Assembly: GCF_000004075.3 (NCBI RefSeq)
Contig: NC_026659.2
Coordinates: 27,298,272-27,362,271 of the forward strand
DNA: 64,000 nucleotides
Reading direction: 5' to 3'
DNA from: Cucumis sativus
Lineage: Eukaryota; Streptophyta; Magnoliopsida; Cucurbitales; Cucurbitaceae
In this document: positions 51,501-61,918 of the stretch, one piece after another
Layout of the letters: each line of letters begins with the position of its first letter
Position numbering within the stretch: the stretch's first letter is position 1
Position numbers and translations under genes: made by a program
Notes under the pieces: model-generated
Seen by the model: the letters and a program-made list of their open reading frames with translations, nothing else
The model's database searches: none
What the model was told of the DNA's origin: nothing

Positions 51501-53577
51501 CACGAGTTTTAAGACAACCTGTAATTCAATTTTTTTAGTAATACTTAGCAAGCATTTATAGAATTAATAAAGTATTGGAATAGAAAATATTGAAATTACA
51601 ACCAATTAGAAACAGTTGGGTAATGAAATTAGGCAAGTAAAATTAAAGAGGCATTAATAGGAGAAAAATGTGAGCATATAAATAGATAGGCTAGTGATAT
51701 TAGTATATTAAAAACGGGAGATAAGGAGGACATGGGAGAGAAGCTAATAATAGAAAATATTTAAAGAAGGATTGTTAGAAGAAAATGTTATAAGAGACAA
51801 ACACTACTAACTACTGAACCAAACTTGGTTAACACTTTAAGTTGCATATCTATCATCTACAAAGTTAGAGGTTCAAATTCTTTCAAACTAGTTAAACTAG
51901 AAAAAAAAATGTAGAAAATAAGTTGGGCATAGAATAATAGACGCTTACTTTATTCTTAAATTTTGGAAAGTTAGAGTGATCTAATAACGTTTAGAATCAT
52001 CAATACTTCTATCTAGAGGCCCAAATAAGTAGACACACTGAGATACTGAAACTAAACTTATAATTTAATCCATTTGAAAAATCAGAATATGGATGAGTGG
52101 ATACATACTCATTACTATTTTGAAGTCCATAGTTCAATCGACCATTCGCTGAACTAAAAAAAATACCTTAAATATTGTAATCAGAATGGTCTAAACTCTA
52201 AGGATGGTACTAGAAAGAAATGAATAAAAAAGGAAAACAAGAATGTGGACTTCCACGTGGAAGTCCACTAAATTTGGTCAAAGAAAACGTGTAAAGCTTC
52301 AACTCCATTGTGTTCATCAGCAATATAAGATACTCAACACTAATTAACAACAAGTTCCTCATAAAGTTATATAGAGAGGGCGTAGTCGGCATATTGTGAA
52401 AGTGTATGTAACGGGCAAACTGATGAAGGATTTCTGTGGGTTTTGGAAGACAGAATTGACCTAGTTTGTTTGGAAAGACTTATCATTTTTGGCTCGTGGG
52501 TACTTGGATTTTACATCAAAACAAAGCTTTGGAGAGAGAAAGAGAGTAAAAGAGATGGAAAGAAAATCCAAAGTTATTAGAATAATGGAGAAAGGGCACC
52601 ACCATGAGTGATGCAGCTTTTGTTTTGTGGTCGCTTTCAAGTTCTCTTGACGCAAACAGGCATTATTGACATGAGAGAAAATGAGTCATCCAGCAATATG
52701 TGATTAATAAAGCACATGCCTTGCATCCAAAACAACAGTGCACATTACTTATTGAACCAATCAATCGTGAGAAACTTAACACAAATTTCAAAATTCACAC
52801 GTTCCAATTTGACTATTACTATCCTGTACCAGATTCCTAGTATCCAAGTAGGATCAACTTCCATAGCCCTATAGAAATTCCTACCCATATGCTAAAAAGG
52901 ATAGCTCTGATTTAAATATACTTTTTCTCCCTAGTCTAATTCTATTTTGCAATATTTTTAAACAATACAAATCAATTTTAAAGTTGAACAGTTCAGCTTA
53001 TCAGAAATGTCCACTGATCCGGATTTGGTTAGTTTAGATAAGCAGAAATTTTGAATGGGTCCAAGACTAGACTCGTACCTCAGTGGATGACATGATTGAG
53101 AATGATGGAAACGACTAGATTAACTGAATCATCCATACTTGGTTTCCTCTTCTCCACGCTAGTCAACTCATATTCAAAGCGCTATTTATGAGTTTTTTCT
53201 TCTTCTTATTTTTGTTAGTTGAATTAGATTTGGGATTGGTGAGATTTGATGAGATCCAAAAACCTCTTACCTCTTGGTCAAAACTCGTGAGTATAAGCCT
53301 AATCCACTTAAACTAGTTCTGGAAATGGGCTATTTCTGAATTGACTTTTTTATAAAAAGAAAAAGAAAGAAAAAGAAAATTGCTTTTACTCTTTTCTGGT
53401 AGTTTAAAGTAAGAGAGAACACGAATATTTCAGAGAAAATTTTGCTCTTGAAATCAATCAATAATACAATCAGACAGCATTGAATTGGACTTAAAGCCCA
53501 CAAACTAGCTAAGGCCCAAACTTACTAAGGAAGAGATTTAACCTGGAATTTGTCACCAACTGCAACTTTACAATTAT
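48517..53577. other. Intergenic region, no gene seen
   Basis: A/T-rich, with short open frames only. A perfect 24-bp palindrome lies at 52245-52268. The right end holds the RPL15 3' UTR. Confidence 0.55.
52245..52268. repeat. Perfect 24-bp palindrome centred on a G-box
   Basis: GTGGACTTCCAC is followed directly by its exact reverse complement. The middle six bases (52254-52259) are CACGTG. Confidence 0.9.
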
Positions 53578-55948
53578 TCAAGCAGATGCCTGTTCTGCAG
53601 CAGCTGCTGCAGCCTTTTTCTTTGCAAAGTATTCCTCTGCACGTGCGAGGTTCTTAGCCACTGATGGCTTAACCCATTTCTTTCGGCCAGGTAAAACAGT
53701 TAGGGAGCAGCCAGCAGCTTCAAGTTTCTCTTTTGCTGCTGATGAAAAGGCCCGAGCTTTGATGTTTAGCTTTACACTTAGCTCTCCATCCGCTAAAATC
53801 TGAAGGAAAGATAAAGTTAAACAATATGAATCAGTCACCAGAACTTCGATCATTTAAGAGACATCTGTTTAAATCACCCAGTTTTCATTTCACTTGGAGT
53901 AGAAAAGTGCATCACACATCAAATTTTCATATCAACTTGTGTGATCTTAACAATGTAGATATTTGTGACATTGGTACCTTTAATGGGAGTTTCCTTTCTC
54001 TTCCTGATGGGTTGATCAAACCCTTCTCTTTTAAAGATTCCAAAGATACCTCTTCCCCTTCCTGAAATCCCGCCTCTTCAATGTCTTTAAGATTCACTGG
54101 CACATATTTAGGTAACCCAGCATGCATACCTTGAAAGCAAAAGCAATTGTTCAGCTCGAATATCTTGAGTTCAAACAAAGGTGACCACAAGAAAAACAAA
54201 TACAATACACGATATATCATCTTGGAGTGTTCTTTTTATGAAAAGATAGAGTAAAGAATGAGAAGAGAAATGGGAAGAGAAAAACAGCTTTCTTTTAATA
54301 AAAAAAACATTGGAATATATTCATCAAGATAGCTGACAGAAAAACCTAAGGGCAGGGGGTAGAGGAAACCCCCTCCCACAGAGCTAAACCAAAAGGAAAT
54401 CGGTAAAATCCACTCTTTACATGAGATTGAAATACCTCTCATAGACTAACCATTCTAACCAAAGGCATAGCTAGTAAACAAGAACAAGGATATAACTATA
54501 CAAGATACTACGTTATAGAGAGATTTTTGTTAGGTCCATAGATTTTGTACTCTGTATGGGAGCTTGAGAAATCACACTTCATTAGACACTCAACCCAATA
54601 TGAGAGCTTTTCTGAATTCTTTTGACTAGGTTGAGAGACAATCTATTCCTCTCATTGTCGTAATCCCCATCTCATTTATACATCATTACCATTTCCAAGA
54701 AAGCAAAAAGTAAATTAACAGTCTCCAATATCCAGTTTGAAGAGTATTCAATCTTCCACGCTGTGGGATACTTGAAGATCTTCATCATGAACCATAACAG
54801 CTTCCTAGTCACTCTAGCCCAAACACCACAATACAAAGCATCGATTACGTTTCAAGCAACCGGGAGATGGATGTGCACCTATGGAGTGGCTACTTTTCTC
54901 CCTTGCCCTAGCCTCCTGAAATCTAAAAAGGCCTAATGCCCTCCATCGAGGAATAAGGAATTACATAAATTACAAGTGCAATAATTCCAAACATTGCTCC
55001 AACAACCTGCCAAGTACTAAATAGGTAAAAATAAACGGAATGGAAGTTTTTGGGATAAGGGTGAAAAGAAAATTGGAACGCTCCGAGTCTCCCTCAATGA
55101 AGCAACCATAGTCTATAGCACTAAATAGGTAAAAATAAATGGAACTTACGTTTTCAGGATAAGAGTCAAAAAGATGATTGGAACTCTCCCTCAATGAAGC
55201 AACCATAATCTATAGCACTAAATAGGTAAAAATAAATGGAATGGAAGTTTTCAGGATAAGACTACAAAAGATAATTTGAACTCTCCCTCGATGAGGCAAC
55301 CATAATCAATAGCAGAATGAACAATTGCGATTGCACCAAACTAGCAAGCTAAGATACGAAGAGTTGTAGAATTCATACACAAAAGGCAACTAAGCAGAAG
55401 AATGATAGAAATTACCTCCTGCAATTCCTCTAAGCTTGGGGATTCTCCGATAAAGAGGCATTTGACCACCTTCGAATCCTTTTCTTACACCAGGTCCAGA
55501 CCTTGATTTTTGTCCTCTCATTCCAAACCCACAGCTACCGCCCTGCCCCGCCGATATACCTCTCCCCTTTCTCTTGCCCCTCTTCCTCGAACCCGGCTGT
55601 GGTCCGAGGTTGTCAAGACGGAACCGCACATTCTCGGCGGGGGAGGCAGACAGGGAAGAAGCAGCAGCTTGGTTGCGAACAACCAAGTGTTTACCATCTA
55701 CAGACTTAGACTTGAGTCTGAGTGAAGAAATGCTGAGGTGCTTTGAGTTGAGAATATTAACATTTCCCTGGAAAAGCATCAACACAGAAGGAAATTGAAG
55801 TGAGATAAGGAGTTGAATTTGAAATTAAGAAAGTAAAGAAAGAAATAGGGAAGGTAATGTGATATACCTTGAAGGAAGTGGTTGGATAAGGGAGAGCAGT
55901 GGCTGTTCTGGTCAAGGAAGGTGAAGATAAGGAAAAGAGGGCAGCCAT
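53578..55948 (-). CDS. RPL15: 50S ribosomal protein L15, chloroplastic (uL15c)
   Basis: Nuclear-encoded protein of the large subunit of the plastid ribosome. Four minus-strand exons, 55948-55868, 55767-55416, 54129-53978 and 53799-53578, join in phases 0, 1 and 0 to give 268 residues (Arabidopsis about 277). Residues 1 to about 60 are a Ser/Thr-rich transit peptide. The bacterial L15 core follows. It begins [20 protein letters not shown] with the Gly/Arg-rich loop [22 protein letters not shown], then [18 protein letters not shown] and LKIKARAFS-type sequence near the end (here [19 protein letters not shown]). The tail is Ala/Lys-rich, as usual for plastid L15. Start chosen as the first ATG giving a transit peptide. 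Site II elements upstream fit a ribosomal-protein promoter. Intron 2 (1.29 kb) contains a three-copy tandem repeat. Confidence 0.96.
55016..55313. repeat. Three-copy ~100-bp tandem repeat in RPL15 intron 2
   Basis: Units at 55016-55119 (104 bp), 55120-55216 (97 bp) and 55217-55313 (97 bp). Each begins ACTAAATAGGTAAAAATAAA and ends GCAACCATARTCWATAGC. Units 2 and 3 share a 7-base deletion relative to unit 1. Confidence 0.9.
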
Positions 55949-56026
55949 GGATAAGCTGGAACTGAATGTTTACAGTTGACGTTCCGTTCTTTCTCTTTTC
56001 TTCGCAATGGGACGATGCGGGCCTAA

Positions 56027-56076
56027 TGGGCCTTTGTTGTTGCCATCACGATTGGGTCCGTTGGAAATTTTGGGCT
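56027..56076 (-). promoter_or_regulatory. Site II elements in the RPL15 promoter
   Basis: TGGGCC at 56027-56032 and TGGGCT at 56071-56076, with CGGGCC nearby, 80-130 bases upstream of the RPL15 start codon. TGGGCY motifs are typical of plant ribosomal-protein promoters. Confidence 0.7.
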
Positions 56077-57359
56077 TTTCTTCTTACATATGTAAATATG
56101 AAAACATTTGTAATAATATATCAATTACACAAGTTTGTCACTAACACAGACTATATAAGTGTGTGCTAACTATAGAAGTAGCAATCTAAGTTAAGATAGT
56201 AAATGATAATTTGTCACCTTCTCCACTTTCTTTCGATCTTCAAAATCTTTCCTACATTTAGTTTCAAATTTCATACATCTTATCAAATATAGTCACGACC
56301 TCAATTAAATGTATCAAATTAACTAAACTTTTAGCTCAAAAATCCGAAAAACCATTAAAAATATTTGAAGATAACTGATTTAAACGTTATCTCACGAGTT
56401 AAGGATGTCTCATTCTTTCCACCTTACTAACATTCATCCTCAAAAGTTAGGATTTGAATGACTTAGGGGGGATTTGTTTTCATAGGTTACTCTAAAAAAA
56501 CACTTTCACTCTAATTGGTTTACAACCTTTCTTTCAAAATCATTTTTCATAATATTTTGTCTATATTTTTTTTCTTCAATTTTGTTTTCTAAAATTGGTT
56601 TCTCACAAACAATGTTTCCTTGAACGGCCTTATTTTAAAAAACTTATTTTCGAAACTAGGATTTCTCCACTGGATTATGCTTTGGTTTAATTGACATCTT
56701 AACTTGAATGCAATGTAATCGACCACCTTTAAATTTTCACCAAATCACAATGGTTACAAAGACAAACGTAAACGATATCTACTTTTTAAAATTATCCTAT
56801 AATTTTTTTTCACTTCGTAAACCTTTTAAATATATTTTAGATAAAATTGGGGAATTTGCAAAAATAGCAAAAAAAAAAAAAAATGATAATAGAGTTAATG
56901 TCACTGCATTTTTCAAATTGCAAATGTAGCAAATTTTAAAGTTGATAGTCATTTGATAGCACCATAAAAGCCGTATGATATAACTAATATAAATTTGGTT
57001 TGTTAGATGTGTTATTAAAAACAATGTTGTAAACTCATAGATTTACGTGAGTTTAGTTCAGAGTCTTCGTTCATGTTTACAAATTTAGAAGCTTGAATGA
57101 GTTTCTTAAATTGGAAAGTAACATGAAAATATTATCCTATCTAGAGGAAGTCGAAGATTTTGTTCACTAGTAGTTAAATTTTATCGCCATTAGTGTGAAA
57201 ATAAAATTTAAAAACAAAAACCACAGGTCATTGTGTTTTTTCAAATAATCTGTTTAATTTTTTGTTTTTAGAAATCAGATTGAAAAGTGGGAACAGAAAT
57301 ATAGGAAACATGTTTTAAGTTTTTGAAAAGATAAAAGAAGGAATAAGTAAGGAAAGGGA

Positions 57360-57426
57360 GGCCCAATAGTGGGATACATTTGACCAATTGGGCCTATATT
57401 GGGCCTGATTAATTATGAAGTTATAA
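57360..57426 (+). promoter_or_regulatory. Orphan promoter-like cluster: three site II motifs and TATA
   Basis: GGCCCA at 57360-57365, TGGGCC at 57389-57394 and 57400-57405, then TTATAAAGG at about 57421. No long ORF follows; the first ATG (57477) opens only a 10-codon frame. Confidence 0.35.
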
Positions 57427-58237
57427 AGGGGAAGGGAGGTTGGGTGTGGTTTCGTCGGCAAGCAGCAGAGAGAAAATGTACCACTCGTGGCTTACCGACT
57501 CGTATTAGTCAGATTGATGGATATGTTATGTATTGTTACCAAATCCAATACCAATTTTTTCAATTCTTCAATTCCTAAATTTGACCCTCAACTCTTAAAA
57601 ACGACTTATATCTAACACCTTTCTATTTCAATTCCTTTTTTTCTCCTCATCGGTCCCCAATATTCCAACATTTCTTTTTTCCTTTAATAATCACTTTTAT
57701 TTCCCCCCCCCCTCCCTTTCTCTTACTCAAATATATATATATTAAAACAGTCAACCCCACTGTGTTAGTCAAAAACAAAAAACCAAAACAAAGTTCTCAA
57801 TTTCTCAATTTGGGTGATTAATGGTCGGTGCAAAAAGATAAAAATGATAACAAATGCAATCCCTTTTCTTTCCTTTTTCTTCATGAAATTGCGGTACCGT
57901 CAAACTCAAAATTAAACCAAACGTCATGTCTCTCTCTCTATTCCCATATTGAAAAGAAAAAAAAAAAAAAAAAAAATGAAGTTTTGGGTTTTCCTTTTGT
58001 CTTAATTTTTGATATAGGAAAAGATGGTGAAAAAGAAAAAGAAAAGGTTGATCGGAAAAGTAGAGAAAGGTTGAACTTTAGAAGCTGACTTTTGTTCATA
58101 ATTTAAAAAACAAAACGAAACCCTTAAAAGAAATAACATCAATCATTAACTTTTTGACTTCTTTCTTCTTCTTCTTCTTCTTCTTCAGAAAGAGAATGTC
58201 TTCTTGTTATAATACATTTAAAAATGAAAAATAAAAT

Positions 58238-58241
<4 letters not shown>

Positions 58242-58270
<29 letters not shown>
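58242..58270. repeat. (GA)n microsatellite
   Basis: Fourteen or more uninterrupted GA units. Confidence 0.95.
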
Positions 58271-58273
<3 letters not shown>

Positions 58274-59107
58274 GCTTTTATTTCCTTTTTCCTTTTCACT
58301 ATTTTCATATTTCCGACATATTTTTCAACTCCCCAGACTAATTGGGAGTTACCGTCGGTCGGTTAGTAACGGAAGAAAAAGCACTTTATTATTATTAGTA
58401 TTATTATTACATTTTTGGGTTATGCTTATAAAGTAGAAAAGTGATTTCATTTTCAAAATTTGTTTTCTAGAAAAAGAAAACTACTTTTATGGCTGACTGT
58501 CGGTTCTCTACGATTCCACCGTAAATTTTGTTTTCGTTTTAAAACGTGGGAGCAAACTTTGAGGTTTAAAAAATAGTGTGCAATTGAAGAAGAAACATAA
58601 GAAAGTGAACATTTAATTTTGGACAAAAAGAAAAAAAAAAAGAAGAAGACTTTACAAGAAATGTGTATATGATAATATCTATTATAATCATTACTTTCTT
58701 ACCGTCAAATTTGAATAATTAATTCACTAAACAGTACAAACTTTAATGGTATGTTTTGGAATTGGAAGTTGAAAACTAAGAAGATTGATAATTTAGAGAC
58801 ATATTTTCCATCTTCAAACAAAGAATTAAACAATATTTATTTCTTGTCTATTTTCCTTCTTCATAGTATTAGACCAAACCCCTTTTTAATTTACTTTTAC
58901 TTTTCAAGTTTGACAAATTTGAACTCTCAGAATTTCAAAACTTGATTTTGGTTAATTGGTTCAAACAAATTAAACCTTTTAATAATAGAAAACAGGATTT
59001 AAACTAAGTTGATATGGATATATAGAATTTATATTCAACATAAAAATTTAAAGGAATTTGACCATGCAACAAATATATATTTGGATGTTTGAATTGATTG
59101 ACTTGAT

Positions 59108-59128
59108 TATATATATATATATATATAT
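59108..59128. repeat. (AT)n microsatellite
   Basis: About ten TA units. Confidence 0.9.
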
Positions 59129-60703
59129 TAATAATAATGGTTGAAATGAAAAAACTTGAATTATTTTAAAGTTAAACAAAAAGTTATGTAGAAAAAAGAA
59201 GCTGCTAAAATGCCTTCAATTCAACTGATTTAAAATAAATGAGATCTCCTCTGAGTTTCTAAAGGTGTGATTTTCTTGTCTTTGACTACAAATAAAGACA
59301 GGAAATTAAATGGAAAGTGTTCAAACATTTTTCTACAAAACCATGACTTTAAATGGAATTCAAAGATTGAATTTCAAATTTCAAACCCTTTTCTCTCTCT
59401 CTCTGTCAAATAATATTAATTAAAGAACAAAATAGACAATTCATATGCATGTAAGTTTATGTTTTTTTTTCCTTCTTTTCTTTTCTTTAGGGTTATGGTA
59501 TGAATTTCGAAAGAGAGATGTTCCTAAGTTTAAGGCATTGAATTGGCGAATTGGATTGCTTTGGGCAACGGCACAACACATGACTAGTTTTATGTCCAAA
59601 TAATAACATCATCTATTTAAGTTTTTTTTATTTTTATTATTATTATATAAAAAAATTGCTTCTTTCATCATTATTTGGTTTAATAATTATTTTGTTTTTA
59701 GTTTTATGGGTTTTTAATCAATTATATTTTAAAGCAATGTGAAAAAACAAATTCAACTTCCATATTTATTAATACTTTAAATTTACATAATTATTTGAGA
59801 AACAATATAGTATTTGAGATAGTGATATGCCAACAATAAACCTAGAGATCATCAAGAGTAGTCATAATCTAAATGAATAATAATACAGAAAATCTAAAAA
59901 CCTTATCAAGATTTGATGAAGTTTGCAGATTCACAAAAATGAAATAGTTCTTCAAAATTTTCAATCATTAGATGCTCCATTATTCGATACCATATTAAAT
60001 CATTATATAGAGCAAAGTATCATTTAATTTAATCAAAATCTTTAATTTTCTTGCCTAAGAATGACGTACGACACCTAATTCATTTGCAAATTTGAATATA
60101 TATGTATATATATGATTTAAGGCATGCCCACTTTTCCTATGATTTTGAACATCTTATTAATTAACGAAGAAAAAGAGAGAAAGAATATATATATATAATT
60201 ACAAGTGAAATATATGATATATGTAATTAAAAAAGAAAGGTGGAGGGGGACAAGGAGAAGTGTGGAATTTGTGGTTAATGTATATATTGTAATAAGGGGG
60301 AAAATGTATAAGGTGGTATCCTTGCTGATTGGTCCCCTAAATAGAAGCTAAAAAGGAGCAATACATAAGTGGACTAGTTGGGGAGGTTGGTTGAATTTTA
60401 GACATAAAATAAGATGTGGGTCTCAAATGTGTTACAAACTCTAATTATAAACTCCCCTTTTTCTTTACCCTACATATCTACGACGTCAACCCCGTCACGA
60501 CAACATTTCTCCAAATACTTTTTTTTCATCATCACTTCAATCGTTATATAAATAATACGTGAATGAACCAATATCACGTCAAAAATTAATATTAGAATTT
60601 AATTGTTAAGCTACTCGAGCTAGGTAAGCATAGAAACGAAATTTATGATGTGTTTTTTTGGTTTAGCTTTTCAATTTTGGAATTAAGTCATCACTACAAA
60701 ATG

Positions 60704-60973
60704 TAGGGGTGAGCATGATGGACCAAAAAATCGAGCCAATCGATCAAATCGAAATTAGTCGATTTGGTTTCAGTGTGTTTCAAGTCGAGAATTTTCGACA
60801 AGTATTTCTAAGTGTTAAATCGATCCGATCCGACAAAAATCAACAAACTGGCCGACCTTTACTCATCAATGTTGAGGTCGATTTGAACATTTACTAAACT
60901 GACTATGTTTGGTTCATGATTGATTTTGTAAAAAAAAGAAAAATCAACTTTAATGAACCGATAATCACCCCTA
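60704..60973. mobile_element. hAT-type MITE (non-autonomous)
   Basis: 270 bp. The left end is TAGGGGTGAGCAT and the right end is ATAATCACCCCTA, which is its inverted complement over about 9 bases. Flanking 8-mers are ACAAAATG (60696-60703) and GTAAAATG (60974-60981), identical at 6 of 8 positions, as expected for an aged 8-bp hAT target duplication. No transposase frame is present. Confidence 0.75.
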
Positions 60974-61627
60974 GTAAAATGTTTGAGTGTTTGGTAAGTA
61001 ATTAATCAAATATATTTTTTATCGTAAAAAAATGAGTTTGAATTATGTTTGGGTTTAAGATTAATGCTTAAAAACGACTTTTTAAAAGAAAAAAAAGAAG
61101 ATTTTTTAGCATTTAATACTTAGGCTCCTAATTTGTATAATTCTTAAAATGATCAAAATTTCACTATGTTGCCATGGATTGTGGCCTACCACCTCCGAAC
61201 AACTAACACTTAAGAGATCAATAAAAACAACTTTAGTATATAATAAACTAAATAAAAACTTGAGTATAAAAGCTAGTCGTTTGAGGAAGAGTTGTCAGAA
61301 AAACACACGAGGTATTTTAGTTGAATTTTTTGAAAAAAACCAAAAGTATTAGTACGCTTGAAACCAACTTTTCGAAAAACGTTTATTTTGGATGTAATTC
61401 AAACACCAGTAATATGATTATGAATATGAATGAATAAGAAAATAGATGTAGGTTGGAAGTTTAATTTGATAAGGTATAGAAGAGATGATTAGGTTTAAGT
61501 TTAAAAAAAGAAAGAACAAAATTATATGATGAGGCGTAGAGATATAGGCTATAGGGAGGGTTTTTGATGTGAGGGGTTTGGGTTTTTGCTTGGTTTGTAC
61601 TACACACCAAATGAAAGGGGGTCTCAC
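60974..61627. other. Intergenic region
   Basis: A/T-rich, no gene recognised; may include the 3' region of the small ORF below. Confidence 0.5.
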
Positions 61628-61747
61628 TCACTCACTCGGGGAAGGGGAAGGGGCAGGAACCGGCATGGGACCATTCCCATAACGCCTGCCGCCGGAAGTG
61701 GGGATCACATGGAGACAACATTTCAAACATACCCTTCCTTCTTCCAT
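61628..61747 (-). CDS. Small ORF of 39 residues (uncertain)
   Basis: Minus-strand frame from ATG at 61747 to TGA. It begins MEEGRVCLKCCLHVIPTSGG and ends with a Pro/Ser-rich tail PMPVPAPSPSPSE. It lies in a G/C-richer patch and has T/A-rich TATA-like sequence upstream on the minus strand (about 61875-61918). There is no signal peptide. I do not recognise it. It may instead be part of a spliced gene, since a longer overlapping frame in another phase (61823-61632) also stays open. Confidence 0.2.
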   Translation of the reverse strand: MEEGRVCLKCCLHVIPTSGGRRYGNGPMPVPAPSPSPSE

Positions 61748-61874
61748 TATTCTTGCCTTCACTCTCTCCACACACCCACTTTTCTATGTTTTCTTTCCCA
61801 AACATATCATTAATTAATAACACTTATTATTATTATTTTTTATTTATCTAACATTAAATAAATCCCATCTCTTC

Positions 61875-61918
61875 TACTATATAACTATATAACTATATAA
61901 CTATATATTATATATATA
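61875..61918. repeat. (ACTATATA)n short tandem repeat
   Basis: Four near-perfect copies of ACTATATA followed by a TA run. Confidence 0.8.

Larger units (their letters stand above)
56077..60703. other. Intergenic region, no confident gene
   Basis: A/T-rich. A possible fragment of the fold-back MITE family lies at about 56850-56950 (TTTGCAAAAATAGCAAA and ATTGCAAATGTAGCAAA). Promoter-like site II motifs occur at 57360-57405, (GA)n at 58242-58270 and (AT)n at 59108-59128. Confidence 0.5.

Noticed and set aside
56850-56950. Possible fourth copy of the fold-back MITE family
   Set aside because: Only short TTGCAAATGTAGCAAA-like matches; ends could not be defined, so it is mentioned but not listed as an element.
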